This document shows positions 1 through 6,425 of a DNA stretch of 6,425 bases, one piece after another. Under the pieces are notes generated by a model. That model had not been told where the DNA came from. It made no database searches and was given only the letters and a program-made list of their open reading frames with translations. The position numbers and the translations under genes are program-made. Source of the DNA: CAZYPH01 sp964649095 (GTDB lineage Bacteria; Bdellovibrionota; UBA1018; UBA923); NCBI GenBank assembly GCA_964649095.1, contig CAZYPH010000125.1, positions 1-6,425 on the forward strand. Direction: 5' to 3'. The number at the start of each line of letters is the position of its first letter. Position 1 is the first letter of the stretch.

Positions 1-56
1 CTGTTTTATATTGTGGGCCTTCTTAATTTTGTGTCCACTAAAACAGGGGAGGTCCA
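1..56. mobile_element. Putative end of an IS3-family insertion sequence
   Basis: Read on the - strand from position 56, the sequence begins TGGACCTCCCC, followed by TGTTTTAGTGGACAC. This TGGAC, C-rich, GTTTT, TGGACA layout resembles the terminal inverted repeats of many IS3-family elements, which start with TG and end with CA. The element body would lie to the left, outside the window, so no transposase, opposite end or target-site duplication can be seen. An AAGAAGG stretch follows inward on the - strand and could be the ribosome binding site of an orfA, but no ATG follows it before the window ends. The assignment rests on remembered family appearance, not on an alignment. Confidence 0.4.
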
Positions 57-160
57 AATCACATAAGCTTGCTTCGCCAAGAAACATAAATATTTCCACA
101 GCCAATGCTCATTTACTGGAGCACCTGATTGGATATCACACTTGCCAAACTCCTCCCCTC

Positions 161-190
161 TTGACAAAGTGCGCACTTTACCGCACACTT
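161..190 (+). promoter_or_regulatory. Promoter and operator candidate of the toxin-antitoxin operon
   Basis: A perfect -35 hexamer TTGACA (161-166) is followed after 17 nt by CACACT (184-189), a weak -10 that keeps the important A at position 2 and T at position 6. The spacer holds a perfect 14-bp palindrome, AAAGTGCGCACTTT (166-179). Its right half-site GCGCACTT (171-178) recurs as GCACACTT (183-190) over the -10, with one mismatch. Xre-type antitoxins of such modules commonly bind palindromes across their own promoter, so this is the likely autoregulatory site. Transcription would start near 196, the first base of the toxin ATG. The hexamers and palindrome are seen directly; binding is inferred. 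Confidence 0.5.
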
Positions 191-195
191 TTCAT

Positions 196-504
196 ATGAA
201 ATACACAGTCCTCAAGACAGATGAATTTGAGGAATGGCTGGCAGAACAGCAACCTAAAGTTCGGGCGCAAATATTAGCCCGACTTGATTTGCTCTCACTC
301 GGTCACTTTGGAAATCACAAACGTTTTGAGGGCCTTGTTGAATTACGTTGGCTCAATGGCACCCGTGTTTACTCATTTTTATGGGGGGCATCGATTGTCG
401 TCGTTTTGTATGGAGGAAATAAACATGGCCAAGATCGCGACATTAAGAAGTCGAAAAAAATCCGCGACCAAATTCTTGAAGGCTCACGAACCATTTGCGA
501 GTAA
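196..504 (+). CDS. RelE/HigB-like type II toxin (addiction module killer protein)
   Basis: Predicted 102-residue toxin of the RelE/ParE superfamily, in the phage Gp49-like/HigB group (COG3657 type). Relatives are mostly ribosome-dependent mRNA endonucleases that stop translation until neutralised by the partner antitoxin. The family pattern is clear: an N-terminal strand and helix with KTDEFEEWL (residues 7-15), the core ELR (49-51), RVY (57-59), a hydrophobic strand SIVVVLYGG (66-74), then NKHGQDRDIKKSKKI (75-89), matching the usual GGDKxxQxxDIxxAKxI ending. The conserved basic residues R51, R57 and K76 are present, so it looks intact. The ATG at 196 is chosen because family members begin here; an in-frame ATG at 142 would add 18 atypical residues. 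No Shine-Dalgarno sequence precedes 196, and the predicted transcript may be leaderless. The 3' end overlaps the antitoxin gene by 80 nt. Confidence 0.85.
   Translation: MKYTVLKTDEFEEWLAEQQPKVRAQILARLDLLSLGHFGNHKRFEGLVELRWLNGTRVYSFLWGASIVVVLYGGNKHGQDRDIKKSKKIRDQILEGSRTICE
412..416 (+). promoter_or_regulatory. Ribosome binding site of the antitoxin
   Basis: GGAGG lies 8 nt before the ATG at 425, inside the toxin reading frame. It decides the antitoxin start at 425 over an in-frame ATG at 410, which has no such motif at a usable distance. The toxin ATG has no comparable site, so the antitoxin should be translated more efficiently from the shared message. Confidence 0.65.
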
Positions 505-739
505 AGAATTGAAAAACTCTCATCTGGTTGCAGAAACATTATTAGAGTGCATCCGGTCAGGTGACTTAGGTGCCTTTCGTGAAGTTCTGATGTCTCATCT
601 TATGACTGTTAATAAAGTAGCCATTGCAAAAAAAGCAGGCATCGGTCGACGCACACTGTACGATTTGATTGATCCCAAAAAAGATTTTAACCCAGAACTC
701 TCCACCGTCGCTGCCGTAATTCGGGCATTGGCTGCGTAA
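425..739 (+). CDS. HigA/Xre-like antitoxin of the type II module
   Basis: Predicted 104-residue antitoxin with a C-terminal Xre-type helix-turn-helix, resembling the COG3636 / HI1420-type antidotes that accompany COG3657 toxins. Residues 33-56 (from HLVAETLLECIRSGDLGAF) match the helix before the DNA-binding domain in this family, where a 'LxxALexGD' pattern is usual. Residues 61-102 form the helix-turn-helix, with VAIAKKAGIGRRTLYDLI (65-82) as the core and a closing helix STVAAVIRALAA. The role is to bind and neutralise the upstream toxin and to repress the operon, probably at the palindrome at 166-179. The first 30 residues are basic and unlike the family consensus, because this DNA also encodes the toxin C-terminus. 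A TTG at 509 in the same frame would remove the overlap, but the GGAGG favours 425. Confidence 0.83.
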   Translation: MAKIATLRSRKKSATKFLKAHEPFASKELKNSHLVAETLLECIRSGDLGAFREVLMSHLMTVNKVAIAKKAGIGRRTLYDLIDPKKDFNPELSTVAAVIRALAA

Positions 740-852
740 CAACCCGAGAGCAAAGAGATGCTCCGATACGTGAAATTTTGTACCGATACCACCTCACCAA
801 ATCCTAAACATCTGCCCTGATTTTCGTGGGTTCTTCTAAAATGTTTAATATT
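740..852. other. Convergent spacer without a recognised gene
   Basis: Lies between the antitoxin stop and the second in-frame stop downstream of the metallopeptidase. A short imperfect hairpin (GAGC and GCTC around 748-763) and a 7-bp inverted repeat (TAAACAT 805-811, ATGTTTA 841-847, 29-nt loop) are visible. Neither has the stem length and U-run of a convincing intrinsic terminator. Confidence 0.5.
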
Positions 853-996
853 TCAGTCGCGCAGTGTACGTTCAGCACGCGATAAAACATCTTCCGATTG
901 CACCGCTACGTCATTAAGAAAATAGATGAGCCGTTCCTGCCGACTAACAACATCTTCATTCGTGGCACCCACAGCTCCACAATTACGAAGTGCCCC
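853..996 (-). other. Protein-like open frame continuing past the metallopeptidase TGA
   Basis: Immediately after the TGA at 999-997, the same reading frame stays open for 47 codons to a second TGA (855-853). The stretch reads like real protein, starting GALRNCGAVG and ending in a charged, amphipathic region around RQERLIYFLNDV and SRAERTLRD. It has no internal ATG and no start context of its own, so it is not an independent gene. It adds one cysteine to a protein that otherwise has 15, giving an even 16. A TGG to TGA nonsense mutation would explain the break, since GCRYQ-W-GALRNCG would be unremarkable. Other explanations are programmed readthrough, a sequencing error, or a chance open frame, which is not rare at this length. 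Confidence 0.4.
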
Positions 997-2472
997 TCAC
1001 TGATAACGACACCCGGTAGCTAGACGCACTTTTTCACGTACGGTGCCCGTAAGCATAAAACACGACATTTCATCGAGAGGATGAGGGTGTTCGTCATCGC
1101 GACCTGAGCTCGCAAATCGCAGAATCGCCTCTCTAACATCGGGCGCTTGTCGTGCTGCTCTCAGGGCCATCCAATCCGCAAAATACTCTTCAAGCTGACG
1201 GCCTGGGCAGATCGGCTGACAACTAGCCTCGTTTAAAAATCGACCGCGCGGAAAACGCCGAATACGATCGGTAATACACCCAAACGTTTCGGTACTAGCC
1301 CCATACTGATTAAACAACCGGGCGTACGTACGAATCATATTTTCGTTCATCGGGCAGGCTGTCTGACGATTCGATCCAAAATATTGTGAATTCAAAACGG
1401 TCGTGCCACGCCACGCGTTGATGGCATCAGTAGTCGCATTCTGCTTTGTATAAGTTAGACGCTGATACACAGAACACAGATGCCCAAATTCATGCGCAAA
1501 AATAAACGACTCGTTCTCTTGCGAGAAATCCATACGAGCATTTATCACAACGACCCCGGCATCCAACCGATGCCGACGCAGACCGTGCCGGAGCCCAGTC
1601 ATTTCATTGAGTATTCGTGGATCCGTTATGGCAATGTTGAGCGATAAAATACGATGAAAGATCGTTGGTGATACACTTCCAATTGTACTTATATACGAAG
1701 GCCGTGCACTCATAGCCGTTGTAGGCGAATGACAAGGCCTCCCTTGCCCCAAATTACAAAATGAAAACTCTGTACTAGCGAAGTACCTACGACATTCCAC
1801 ATCATTGGACGCGCAGCAATTATCTGTAGCCGCGGCAATGGCCTGACGCCCACGCTCGATTATAGCAGTTCGTGCCTCAGCCGATCGTACTAACAATGGC
1901 TCTACGGGTGGAACAGAAGGCCTAGTGTTCTGAGGCACTGGTGCGGCTGCAGGAGTTGGTGGAACTTGAGATAAGGCAGGTTCAGGACAACCGGTATCCA
2001 TAATCCTGGATACAACTCTTCGAAAACGCGCGCTTGATTGTATGTAGGATTCATTTGGAAAATTTACTCGCACGCTGCGCGCCAATACAGGGCCCAATAC
2101 TGGTGCCCATGGCAAATCTAACGGTGGAGAGACTAGATTTACAAAACGATTGAACCACTTTGGAGGGTCATTCGCCAAAAGATCACGGCACTCGACTTGG
2201 GTGAGATACCGTTCGAACGATTCGCCATCAGCATTCTCACGTAGGTGTCTAGAAATTTCTTCAAAGGTGCCAGGCCCACGCCCCACCCCAAGTTCACAAG
2301 CTGAACGTTCTGGGTGACGGTTAGTTTGTAGAACGATCGGCAGCAGGCGCGCCACGTCGTTATCGGGATCAATCGTAAGCATTGACGTTTCAACTAACGT
2401 CGATGCCTCGATATTGTTGCCAACGGCAGCCAAAATAAAAATATATATATATTTTTTTATATATCTAATCAT
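997..2472 (-). CDS. Secreted cysteine-rich zinc metallopeptidase (HEFGH type), family not recognised
   Basis: A 491-residue protein, probably exported. The N-terminus has a basic segment (residues 1-7), a hydrophobic core (8-18) and a likely Sec cleavage after IEA (23). Residues 24-160 match nothing I recognise. Residues 163-193 are a Pro/Ala-rich linker. The catalytic domain carries HEFGH (327-331) within FIFAHEFGHLC, the HExxH zinc site with E328 as catalytic base, and LEEYFADWMALRAAR (427-441), whose E-x-x-A-D pattern probably supplies the third zinc ligand as in gluzincins. HPHPLDEM (462-469) resembles the HP element closing M48-like folds. Fifteen cysteines suggest disulfides and an extracytoplasmic site. 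Substrate is unknown. The gene lies 159 nt downstream of the UbiB-like gene on the same strand. The ATG at 2472 gives the signal peptide, but its GGAG is only 2 nt away, which is unusually close. The frame past the stop is also open, so the C-terminus may be truncated. Confidence 0.8.
   Translation of the reverse strand: MIRYIKKYIYIFILAAVGNNIEASTLVETSMLTIDPDNDVARLLPIVLQTNRHPERSACELGVGRGPGTFEEISRHLRENADGESFERYLTQVECRDLLANDPPKWFNRFVNLVSPPLDLPWAPVLGPVLARSVRVNFPNESYIQSSARFRRVVSRIMDTGCPEPALSQVPPTPAAAPVPQNTRPSVPPVEPLLVRSAEARTAIIERGRQAIAAATDNCCASNDVECRRYFASTEFSFCNLGQGRPCHSPTTAMSARPSYISTIGSVSPTIFHRILSLNIAITDPRILNEMTGLRHGLRRHRLDAGVVVINARMDFSQENESFIFAHEFGHLCSVYQRLTYTKQNATTDAINAWRGTTVLNSQYFGSNRQTACPMNENMIRTYARLFNQYGASTETFGCITDRIRRFPRGRFLNEASCQPICPGRQLEEYFADWMALRAARQAPDVREAILRFASSGRDDEHPHPLDEMSCFMLTGTVREKVRLATGCRYQ
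2437..2456. repeat. 20-bp perfect A/T palindrome with a TA dinucleotide tract
   Basis: Five A, five TA units and five T form a perfect palindrome inside the signal-peptide codons of the metallopeptidase (about residues 6-12, encoding KKYIYIF). The A/T run continues to about 2465. It is low complexity and may simply reflect Ile, Tyr, Lys and Phe codons of a hydrophobic segment. Dinucleotide tracts can also slip during replication. Confidence 0.6.
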
Positions 2473-2631
2473 TACTCCACCGTCGCAAAATTTATCTTTT
2501 TTAGGTTAGATTTTGGTAGCAACAAATGGAACTAGGCAGGTTCTGCTGCGTACGATTATTGCCGTTGTGGTGTCGTCGGTTTGCTCCTATTTCGATATTG
2601 CAACGCTGTCGCAAACGCCATGCCTTATGAT
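2473..2631 (-). promoter_or_regulatory. Intergenic region upstream of the metallopeptidase
   Basis: Between the giant gene's TAA and the metallopeptidase start. Reading on the - strand, TTGCTA (2522-2517), a 17-nt spacer and AAAGAT (2499-2494) form a weak sigma70-like promoter candidate. GGAG (2478-2475) precedes the ATG by only 2 nt. No strong terminator hairpin is visible, so readthrough from the upstream gene remains possible. Confidence 0.25.
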
Positions 2632-5600
2632 TTAGCGTGCACCACTACCACCAAGTGCGTTGTTACATGGGTCATCAGAGTCGGCATCTTGAAGCACTCT
2701 GGCGATCTGCTCCGCAAACAGCGCCCCAAACGTGTTGGGCTCGACATAACCTTCTTTGAAGAGAACCAAAAACCCCTTGATCACACCAAACGAGACGACA
2801 TGGTCTAACGGTGCACCGACATCGACAAACACCTGCAAAAGCGTTTGCACTCGAAGATCAAAACTCACACTCTCGTTCAAACGTGTTGTTAATCGTTGAA
2901 TCAATCGTGTTCGAAGGGCGTCGACGCCACCTCGACGGCGACTTGGGTTTACGGTGGCCATTTTCAAACCGACATCCACAATGGCCTCGATATTATTTTG
3001 GTACATGGCGACGGCAAACTGGGCCACTAACGACCGCAAGCCTCTAGGGGCCTCACTGTTTTGCCCAAAGTCATAGGCATGAATCGTAGAGTTTGCGACA
3101 TCGACTAAAAAGTTACCCACATGAGGGTCGGGATACACCCACCCGTGTTCAAAAAAACTGCGCAAAACCGCCTCAGCTATTTTGGGCCCCACCACCCGTT
3201 GAACCTCAGGTGCTAACTTATGAAACGGTACACCCACGGCGCGTTCGGTGACGACAAAATGCGTACCGTTAGAAAAATCAGACACCACCGATGGCACTTC
3301 AAAACGCCACCCCGACAATGCCTCGCGCATACTTTCGTTAAGAGACTGATAGACGTTTTCAGCCCGGCGAATCGCCGCGGCCTCTTCACGAAAATCAAAT
3401 TCGCGAGACGACGAACTTTCTAGACCATCTAAAATCGTATTCAGAAAGCGCACCGAGAAACCTGTGATTTTCTTTTTGGCTAAAGCCGCAAGAAACCGAC
3501 GCGCCAATCTGAGATTTTCACGAAATATCGCTGCAGCCTCGGGCCGTTGCAGTAGCATGACACGACGAGCGCCATCATTCATGCGCACTAGAATTACAGT
3601 TTTTATCGAGGCCGAACCTAAGATTTCTTCCACATTATCAATTAAAGACCGCACACTCGCAGGCACGAAACGCGTGTCGTTTAATACTTCAAATATTTCA
3701 GCCCGAGTCATAGGTGGCGCGCGGTCTTTGAGCTGCGCTAAATCGCGCGAGACCTCTAAACCAAAAATATTTAATAACGCCGCCAACTGCCCCACTTTTA
3801 CCCCCACCGAGGTAAACACTTCAAAGATACTACGCAACCCCGCCGCACGCGAAACACTGCGGTTCGCAATGGCATAGGCCATAGTCGTCACACGTTCGTG
3901 CGATGGAATCACTTCAAAAAAGGCCTCTAAAGCCTTTTCAGAAGACGAACGGGCTACGTACTGCAAATACAGCCGTGCACAGTGGGTTGAAAAATCGCTA
4001 CGCTGAGCGAAGGGGTGTGCACCCCCTTTTAATAACAACGCGATGATGGGCACACGTTCTTCTAACGATGCCATCAAGAGGTGGCTAATCATATTACGCG
4101 TCACAACTGTGGGATTATCACCCGTGAGGCGACCACGCAGCTGTGCTTGCTCTACAATATTTCGAAAGGCCGTTTGTAAACGTTGGGGCAGCATGACATG
4201 ACCCGACTCACTTAACCATTGTATCAACTCATGCCGTTCGTTATCGGTTAGGTGGTTTGCTACTTCAGCGAATCCAGAAAGCGCCTCGACGGTAAAACGC
4301 CGACTACGGCTCAGTGGCCTTGTTTTTAGGCGCTCGAGCATTCTAACTTCCCAACCGTCGCGCAGTTGCAGCCTTTGGGCTAGGCTTTCTAAAAACTGGT
4401 CGCGTGATTCGGCAGAACCGTAAATGAGATTTCCGATCTCGCGCAACAGACCCTCTAACCGACGGTGGTCGGGTATCGAGCGATTGCGATAATCGTTGAG
4501 TCGTTCGCCAAACAAAGCTTCCATTTGACGGTTCACAATTTCAGGATTGCGCCAGCGACGGTCGCGCAGCCACCCTGTTCGCAGCGTCTCAATGCGCCCA
4601 CGATCAAGCGTCGTCAAACGGTGTTCTACTGCACTTTCAAAAAATGCATCCAATCGTGGGGTCGTGATGAGATTACTCAAACGTTCAAATACTAAGACAG
4701 CTTGATCAAACGACAAGGTCGACGCGTGTGCCTGAAACGCCCGCACAAACGCCTCGACCAGATTATGAAAACCACTCTCTAATGCCGCAGCGGACAAGGA
4801 AAGTTGCAGTCTCGTGGCCGGCAACACCTGCATCAATACGTCGACAAGTTGCTGCACATCATTGACACGCGCCAACCACGGCAGAAAGTGCCTTTCTAAA
4901 CGAATGCACACTTCGAGCACATCCCCGGCACGCGCACGCGCGTGGGCCATTTGCCGCACGAGATTAAAATCAAACGGCACATAGTTTTTCTGCAACGCAA
5001 ACTCGATCAGCTCCACGTAATTGCCAATGGGTAAATCAGCAGCCGGTGATTTTATGGTTTCTGTAACAAAACGCCGCACGAAATACTCGCGATTGTCTCG
5101 AGTCATTTTGGTGTTTGCTAACACCGCCTCTAAACGCTGCACTAAAAAGATATCGACCGGACTTCTTAGACTCGCAGATTCAGACTGTTCTCTAATTTGG
5201 CGTGTGTTTTCATCAAAGATTGTTTTTAAGCCATTCCATACCGCGGTAGTAGACTGCGCGCCGCGCTCTAACCTCAGTGTATTACGATCGTGCGCCCGAT
5301 AAGACTGTTCTTGCACCACGCGACTACGTTGGGCCAGTGCACGTTCTAACAACGCCCGCACTTTGACATGCGCCCGCCCGCTGAGGCGCGCCATGAGGGC
5401 CTCAACATGGGCCGATGTCAACCACGTATAATGCGCATCGAGCTTTGGGCCGTTCGGCACTGAAAGAGCATCGGAGGCAGCATCGATATGTGAGTCCGTG
5501 CGATTATTCAATGCATTCACAACGTGCAAAAAATCATCTGATGTTACCCATCGCTGAAACTCGGTAGACAACTGAGCCCAACCGTCGTTAGCCGTTAGAC

Positions 5601-6425
5601 CAAGCACTTCAAATAGCCAAGGCCAGTCCATGTAACTATCTGATGTATGAATTAAATCAAAAAATGCGATACGCCCGCGTAATGACCAAAGCACTTGAAA
5701 CAAGGGTTGAAAGGGCGCCTTCTCACCACGAAAGTACGCCTGAACAATTGCAGAGGCGTCTTTTGATTCGCCGGCGCTGGCGCCAGCATAAACGTGCCCC
5801 AATTCACGCCAACCCTTGATGGCTCCCCAATCAAACTGCGCCCCCACCGACAGAGTCGAAAACGTGGTCGTCAATCGATTCAAATACCAATCCACCCAAC
5901 CCACATAGTCGACGGGGGGTTGGTACACAGGGCCCCAGTGTATTATCATGTCGCGCAGATCCGGCACGGCAAGTGATTCGAGTTCTGGCCCGGGGGCCAA
6001 CAGATAGGGCGATTGTGTTCGAATGCCGGTGTTTTGCAACCACTCTTGATAACGCCGCGAGGTATACGCCGGTGTGTGTACCAAAGAAGGGCGGGGTAAA
6101 TGAACAGAAGCGAATGGAGGGGGATCACCATGTCCATAACTTCGATGGACCATAAAGTCCCACAAACGCTTGCGAGAAGTATCGTTAGGTATTTGAGACG
6201 CCTGCAACCCCAGACTATCCAGATACACATTAATATCAGCGTCGGTAAATTGGCCTGCATGACGGTCAATAAATCTTTGAGTAGCCAAGATCGCGCGACG
6301 CGCAACCAACGACGCCTGTTCTAAACGCTCATCATCTAGCGCAGCGTCGCCGATGTATTTTTCGGCTCGTTTTAAATAAGCGCCAAGCGCTTCGGTCATC
6401 CCACGCACTTGCTCAGCCCAGCCAC
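2632..6425 (-). CDS. Giant protein with a C-terminal ABC1/UbiB-like atypical kinase domain (5' partial)
   Basis: At least 1258 residues counted from a GTG at 6408. The frame is open to the window edge with no ribosome binding site near the GTG or the ATG at 6399, so the true start is probably outside. Residues 1-850 are unrecognised, largely helical and charged; 1-300 are rich in Trp and Pro. About 855-1200 match the ABC1/UbiB/AarF family, atypical kinase-like ATPases usually tied to ubiquinone or lipid metabolism. Visible motifs are KVGQ (871-874), the Ala-rich-loop equivalent GSASI (931-935), the αC glutamate segment EFDFREEA (1003-1010), catalytic loop DPHVGN (1094-1099) and DFG (1113-1115). 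The usual ATP-binding lysine of the V-x-x-K-x-x-R-P strand appears to be Leu952 (VMLLQRP, 950-956). No membrane pair of classical UbiB is seen at the C-terminus. UbiB proteins are usually about 450-550 residues, so this is a large fusion. It ends in TAA. Function is unknown; ubiquinone synthesis should not be assumed. Confidence 0.8.
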   Translation of the reverse strand, partial: GWAEQVRGMTEALGAYLKRAEKYIGDAALDDERLEQASLVARRAILATQRFIDRHAGQFTDADINVYLDSLGLQASQIPNDTSRKRLWDFMVHRSYGHGDPPPFASVHLPRPSLVHTPAYTSRRYQEWLQNTGIRTQSPYLLAPGPELESLAVPDLRDMIIHWGPVYQPPVDYVGWVDWYLNRLTTTFSTLSVGAQFDWGAIKGWRELGHVYAGASAGESKDASAIVQAYFRGEKAPFQPLFQVLWSLRGRIAFFDLIHTSDSYMDWPWLFEVLGLTANDGWAQLSTEFQRWVTSDDFLHVVNALNNRTDSHIDAASDALSVPNGPKLDAHYTWLTSAHVEALMARLSGRAHVKVRALLERALAQRSRVVQEQSYRAHDRNTLRLERGAQSTTAVWNGLKTIFDENTRQIREQSESASLRSPVDIFLVQRLEAVLANTKMTRDNREYFVRRFVTETIKSPAADLPIGNYVELIEFALQKNYVPFDFNLVRQMAHARARAGDVLEVCIRLERHFLPWLARVNDVQQLVDVLMQVLPATRLQLSLSAAALESGFHNLVEAFVRAFQAHASTLSFDQAVLVFERLSNLITTPRLDAFFESAVEHRLTTLDRGRIETLRTGWLRDRRWRNPEIVNRQMEALFGERLNDYRNRSIPDHRRLEGLLREIGNLIYGSAESRDQFLESLAQRLQLRDGWEVRMLERLKTRPLSRSRRFTVEALSGFAEVANHLTDNERHELIQWLSESGHVMLPQRLQTAFRNIVEQAQLRGRLTGDNPTVVTRNMISHLLMASLEERVPIIALLLKGGAHPFAQRSDFSTHCARLYLQYVARSSSEKALEAFFEVIPSHERVTTMAYAIANRSVSRAAGLRSIFEVFTSVGVKVGQLAALLNIFGLEVSRDLAQLKDRAPPMTRAEIFEVLNDTRFVPASVRSLIDNVEEILGSASIKTVILVRMNDGARRVMLLQRPEAAAIFRENLRLARRFLAALAKKKITGFSVRFLNTILDGLESSSSREFDFREEAAAIRRAENVYQSLNESMREALSGWRFEVPSVVSDFSNGTHFVVTERAVGVPFHKLAPEVQRVVGPKIAEAVLRSFFEHGWVYPDPHVGNFLVDVANSTIHAYDFGQNSEAPRGLRSLVAQFAVAMYQNNIEAIVDVGLKMATVNPSRRRGGVDALRTRLIQRLTTRLNESVSFDLRVQTLLQVFVDVGAPLDHVVSFGVIKGFLVLFKEGYVEPNTFGALFAEQIARVLQDADSDDPCNNALGGSGAR

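Noticed and set aside
11..199. Open frames on both strands across 6-199
   Set aside because: They have no recognisable protein features and run across the promoter and the putative IS end.
763..789. Direct repeat CCGATAC at 763-769 and 783-789, 20 nt apart
   Set aside because: Only two 7-bp copies with no partner elsewhere in the spacer; could be chance.
997..999. TGA as a genome-wide tryptophan or glycine codon, which would explain the open frame past the metallopeptidase stop
   Set aside because: The giant gene uses TGG for its many tryptophans and has no in-frame TGA over more than 1250 codons, so a variant code is unlikely.
3919..3937. Inverted repeat AAAGGC / GCCTTT with a 7-nt loop
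   Set aside because: It is within coding sequence and short; most likely a by-product of codon use.
4011..4030. GC hairpin GGGGT-GTGC-ACCCC followed by TTTT on the + strand, resembling an intrinsic terminator
   Set aside because: It lies inside the giant - strand coding sequence, where it encodes KGGAHPF, and no + strand gene lies upstream for it to end.
2581..5302. Several + strand open frames of 60-137 codons across the giant gene (for example 3464-3877)
   Set aside because: They are antisense shadows of a long, well-supported - strand gene, with no ribosome sites and unusual, Arg/Thr/Ser-rich composition.

Overview
The window holds two gene groups that converge on a short spacer. The left part (about 1-739, + strand) has what looks like the terminal inverted repeat of an IS3-family insertion sequence at the window edge. 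A compact type II toxin-antitoxin module of the HigB/HigA-like kind follows, with the toxin gene first. The rest is on the - strand: a secreted, cysteine-rich zinc metallopeptidase of 491 residues (997-2472) and, upstream of it, a giant protein of at least 1258 residues (2632 to beyond 6425). The last 350 or so residues of the giant protein are an ABC1/UbiB-type atypical kinase domain. Its 5' end lies outside the window.

The organism is a bacterium using the standard code: tryptophan is TGG throughout and stops are TAA and TGA. A Sec signal peptide, an exported Cys-rich protein and moderate GC content fit a Gram-negative. The long UbiB-like fusion beside an exported metallopeptidase would suit a Bdellovibrionota-like or other deltaproteobacteria-like lineage, but this is a weak inference, since no rRNA or housekeeping marker is present.

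Layout: 1-56 putative IS end; 57-195 toxin-antitoxin control region with a perfect -35 box and a 14-bp palindromic operator candidate; 196-504 toxin; 425-739 antitoxin, overlapping the toxin by 80 nt; 740-852 convergent spacer; 853-996 an open stretch in frame with, and immediately after, the metallopeptidase stop codon; 997-2472 metallopeptidase; 2473-2631 intergenic; 2632-6425 giant UbiB-like protein.

The toxin and antitoxin form one self-regulated operon. The metallopeptidase lies downstream of the giant gene on the same strand, 159 nt away, so the two may or may not be co-transcribed; nothing in the sequence shows that they share a function. The points most worth a second look are the protein-like frame continuing past the metallopeptidase TGA, the apparent loss of the ATP-binding lysine in the UbiB-like domain although its other motifs remain, and the roughly 850-residue unrecognised region fused in front of that domain.
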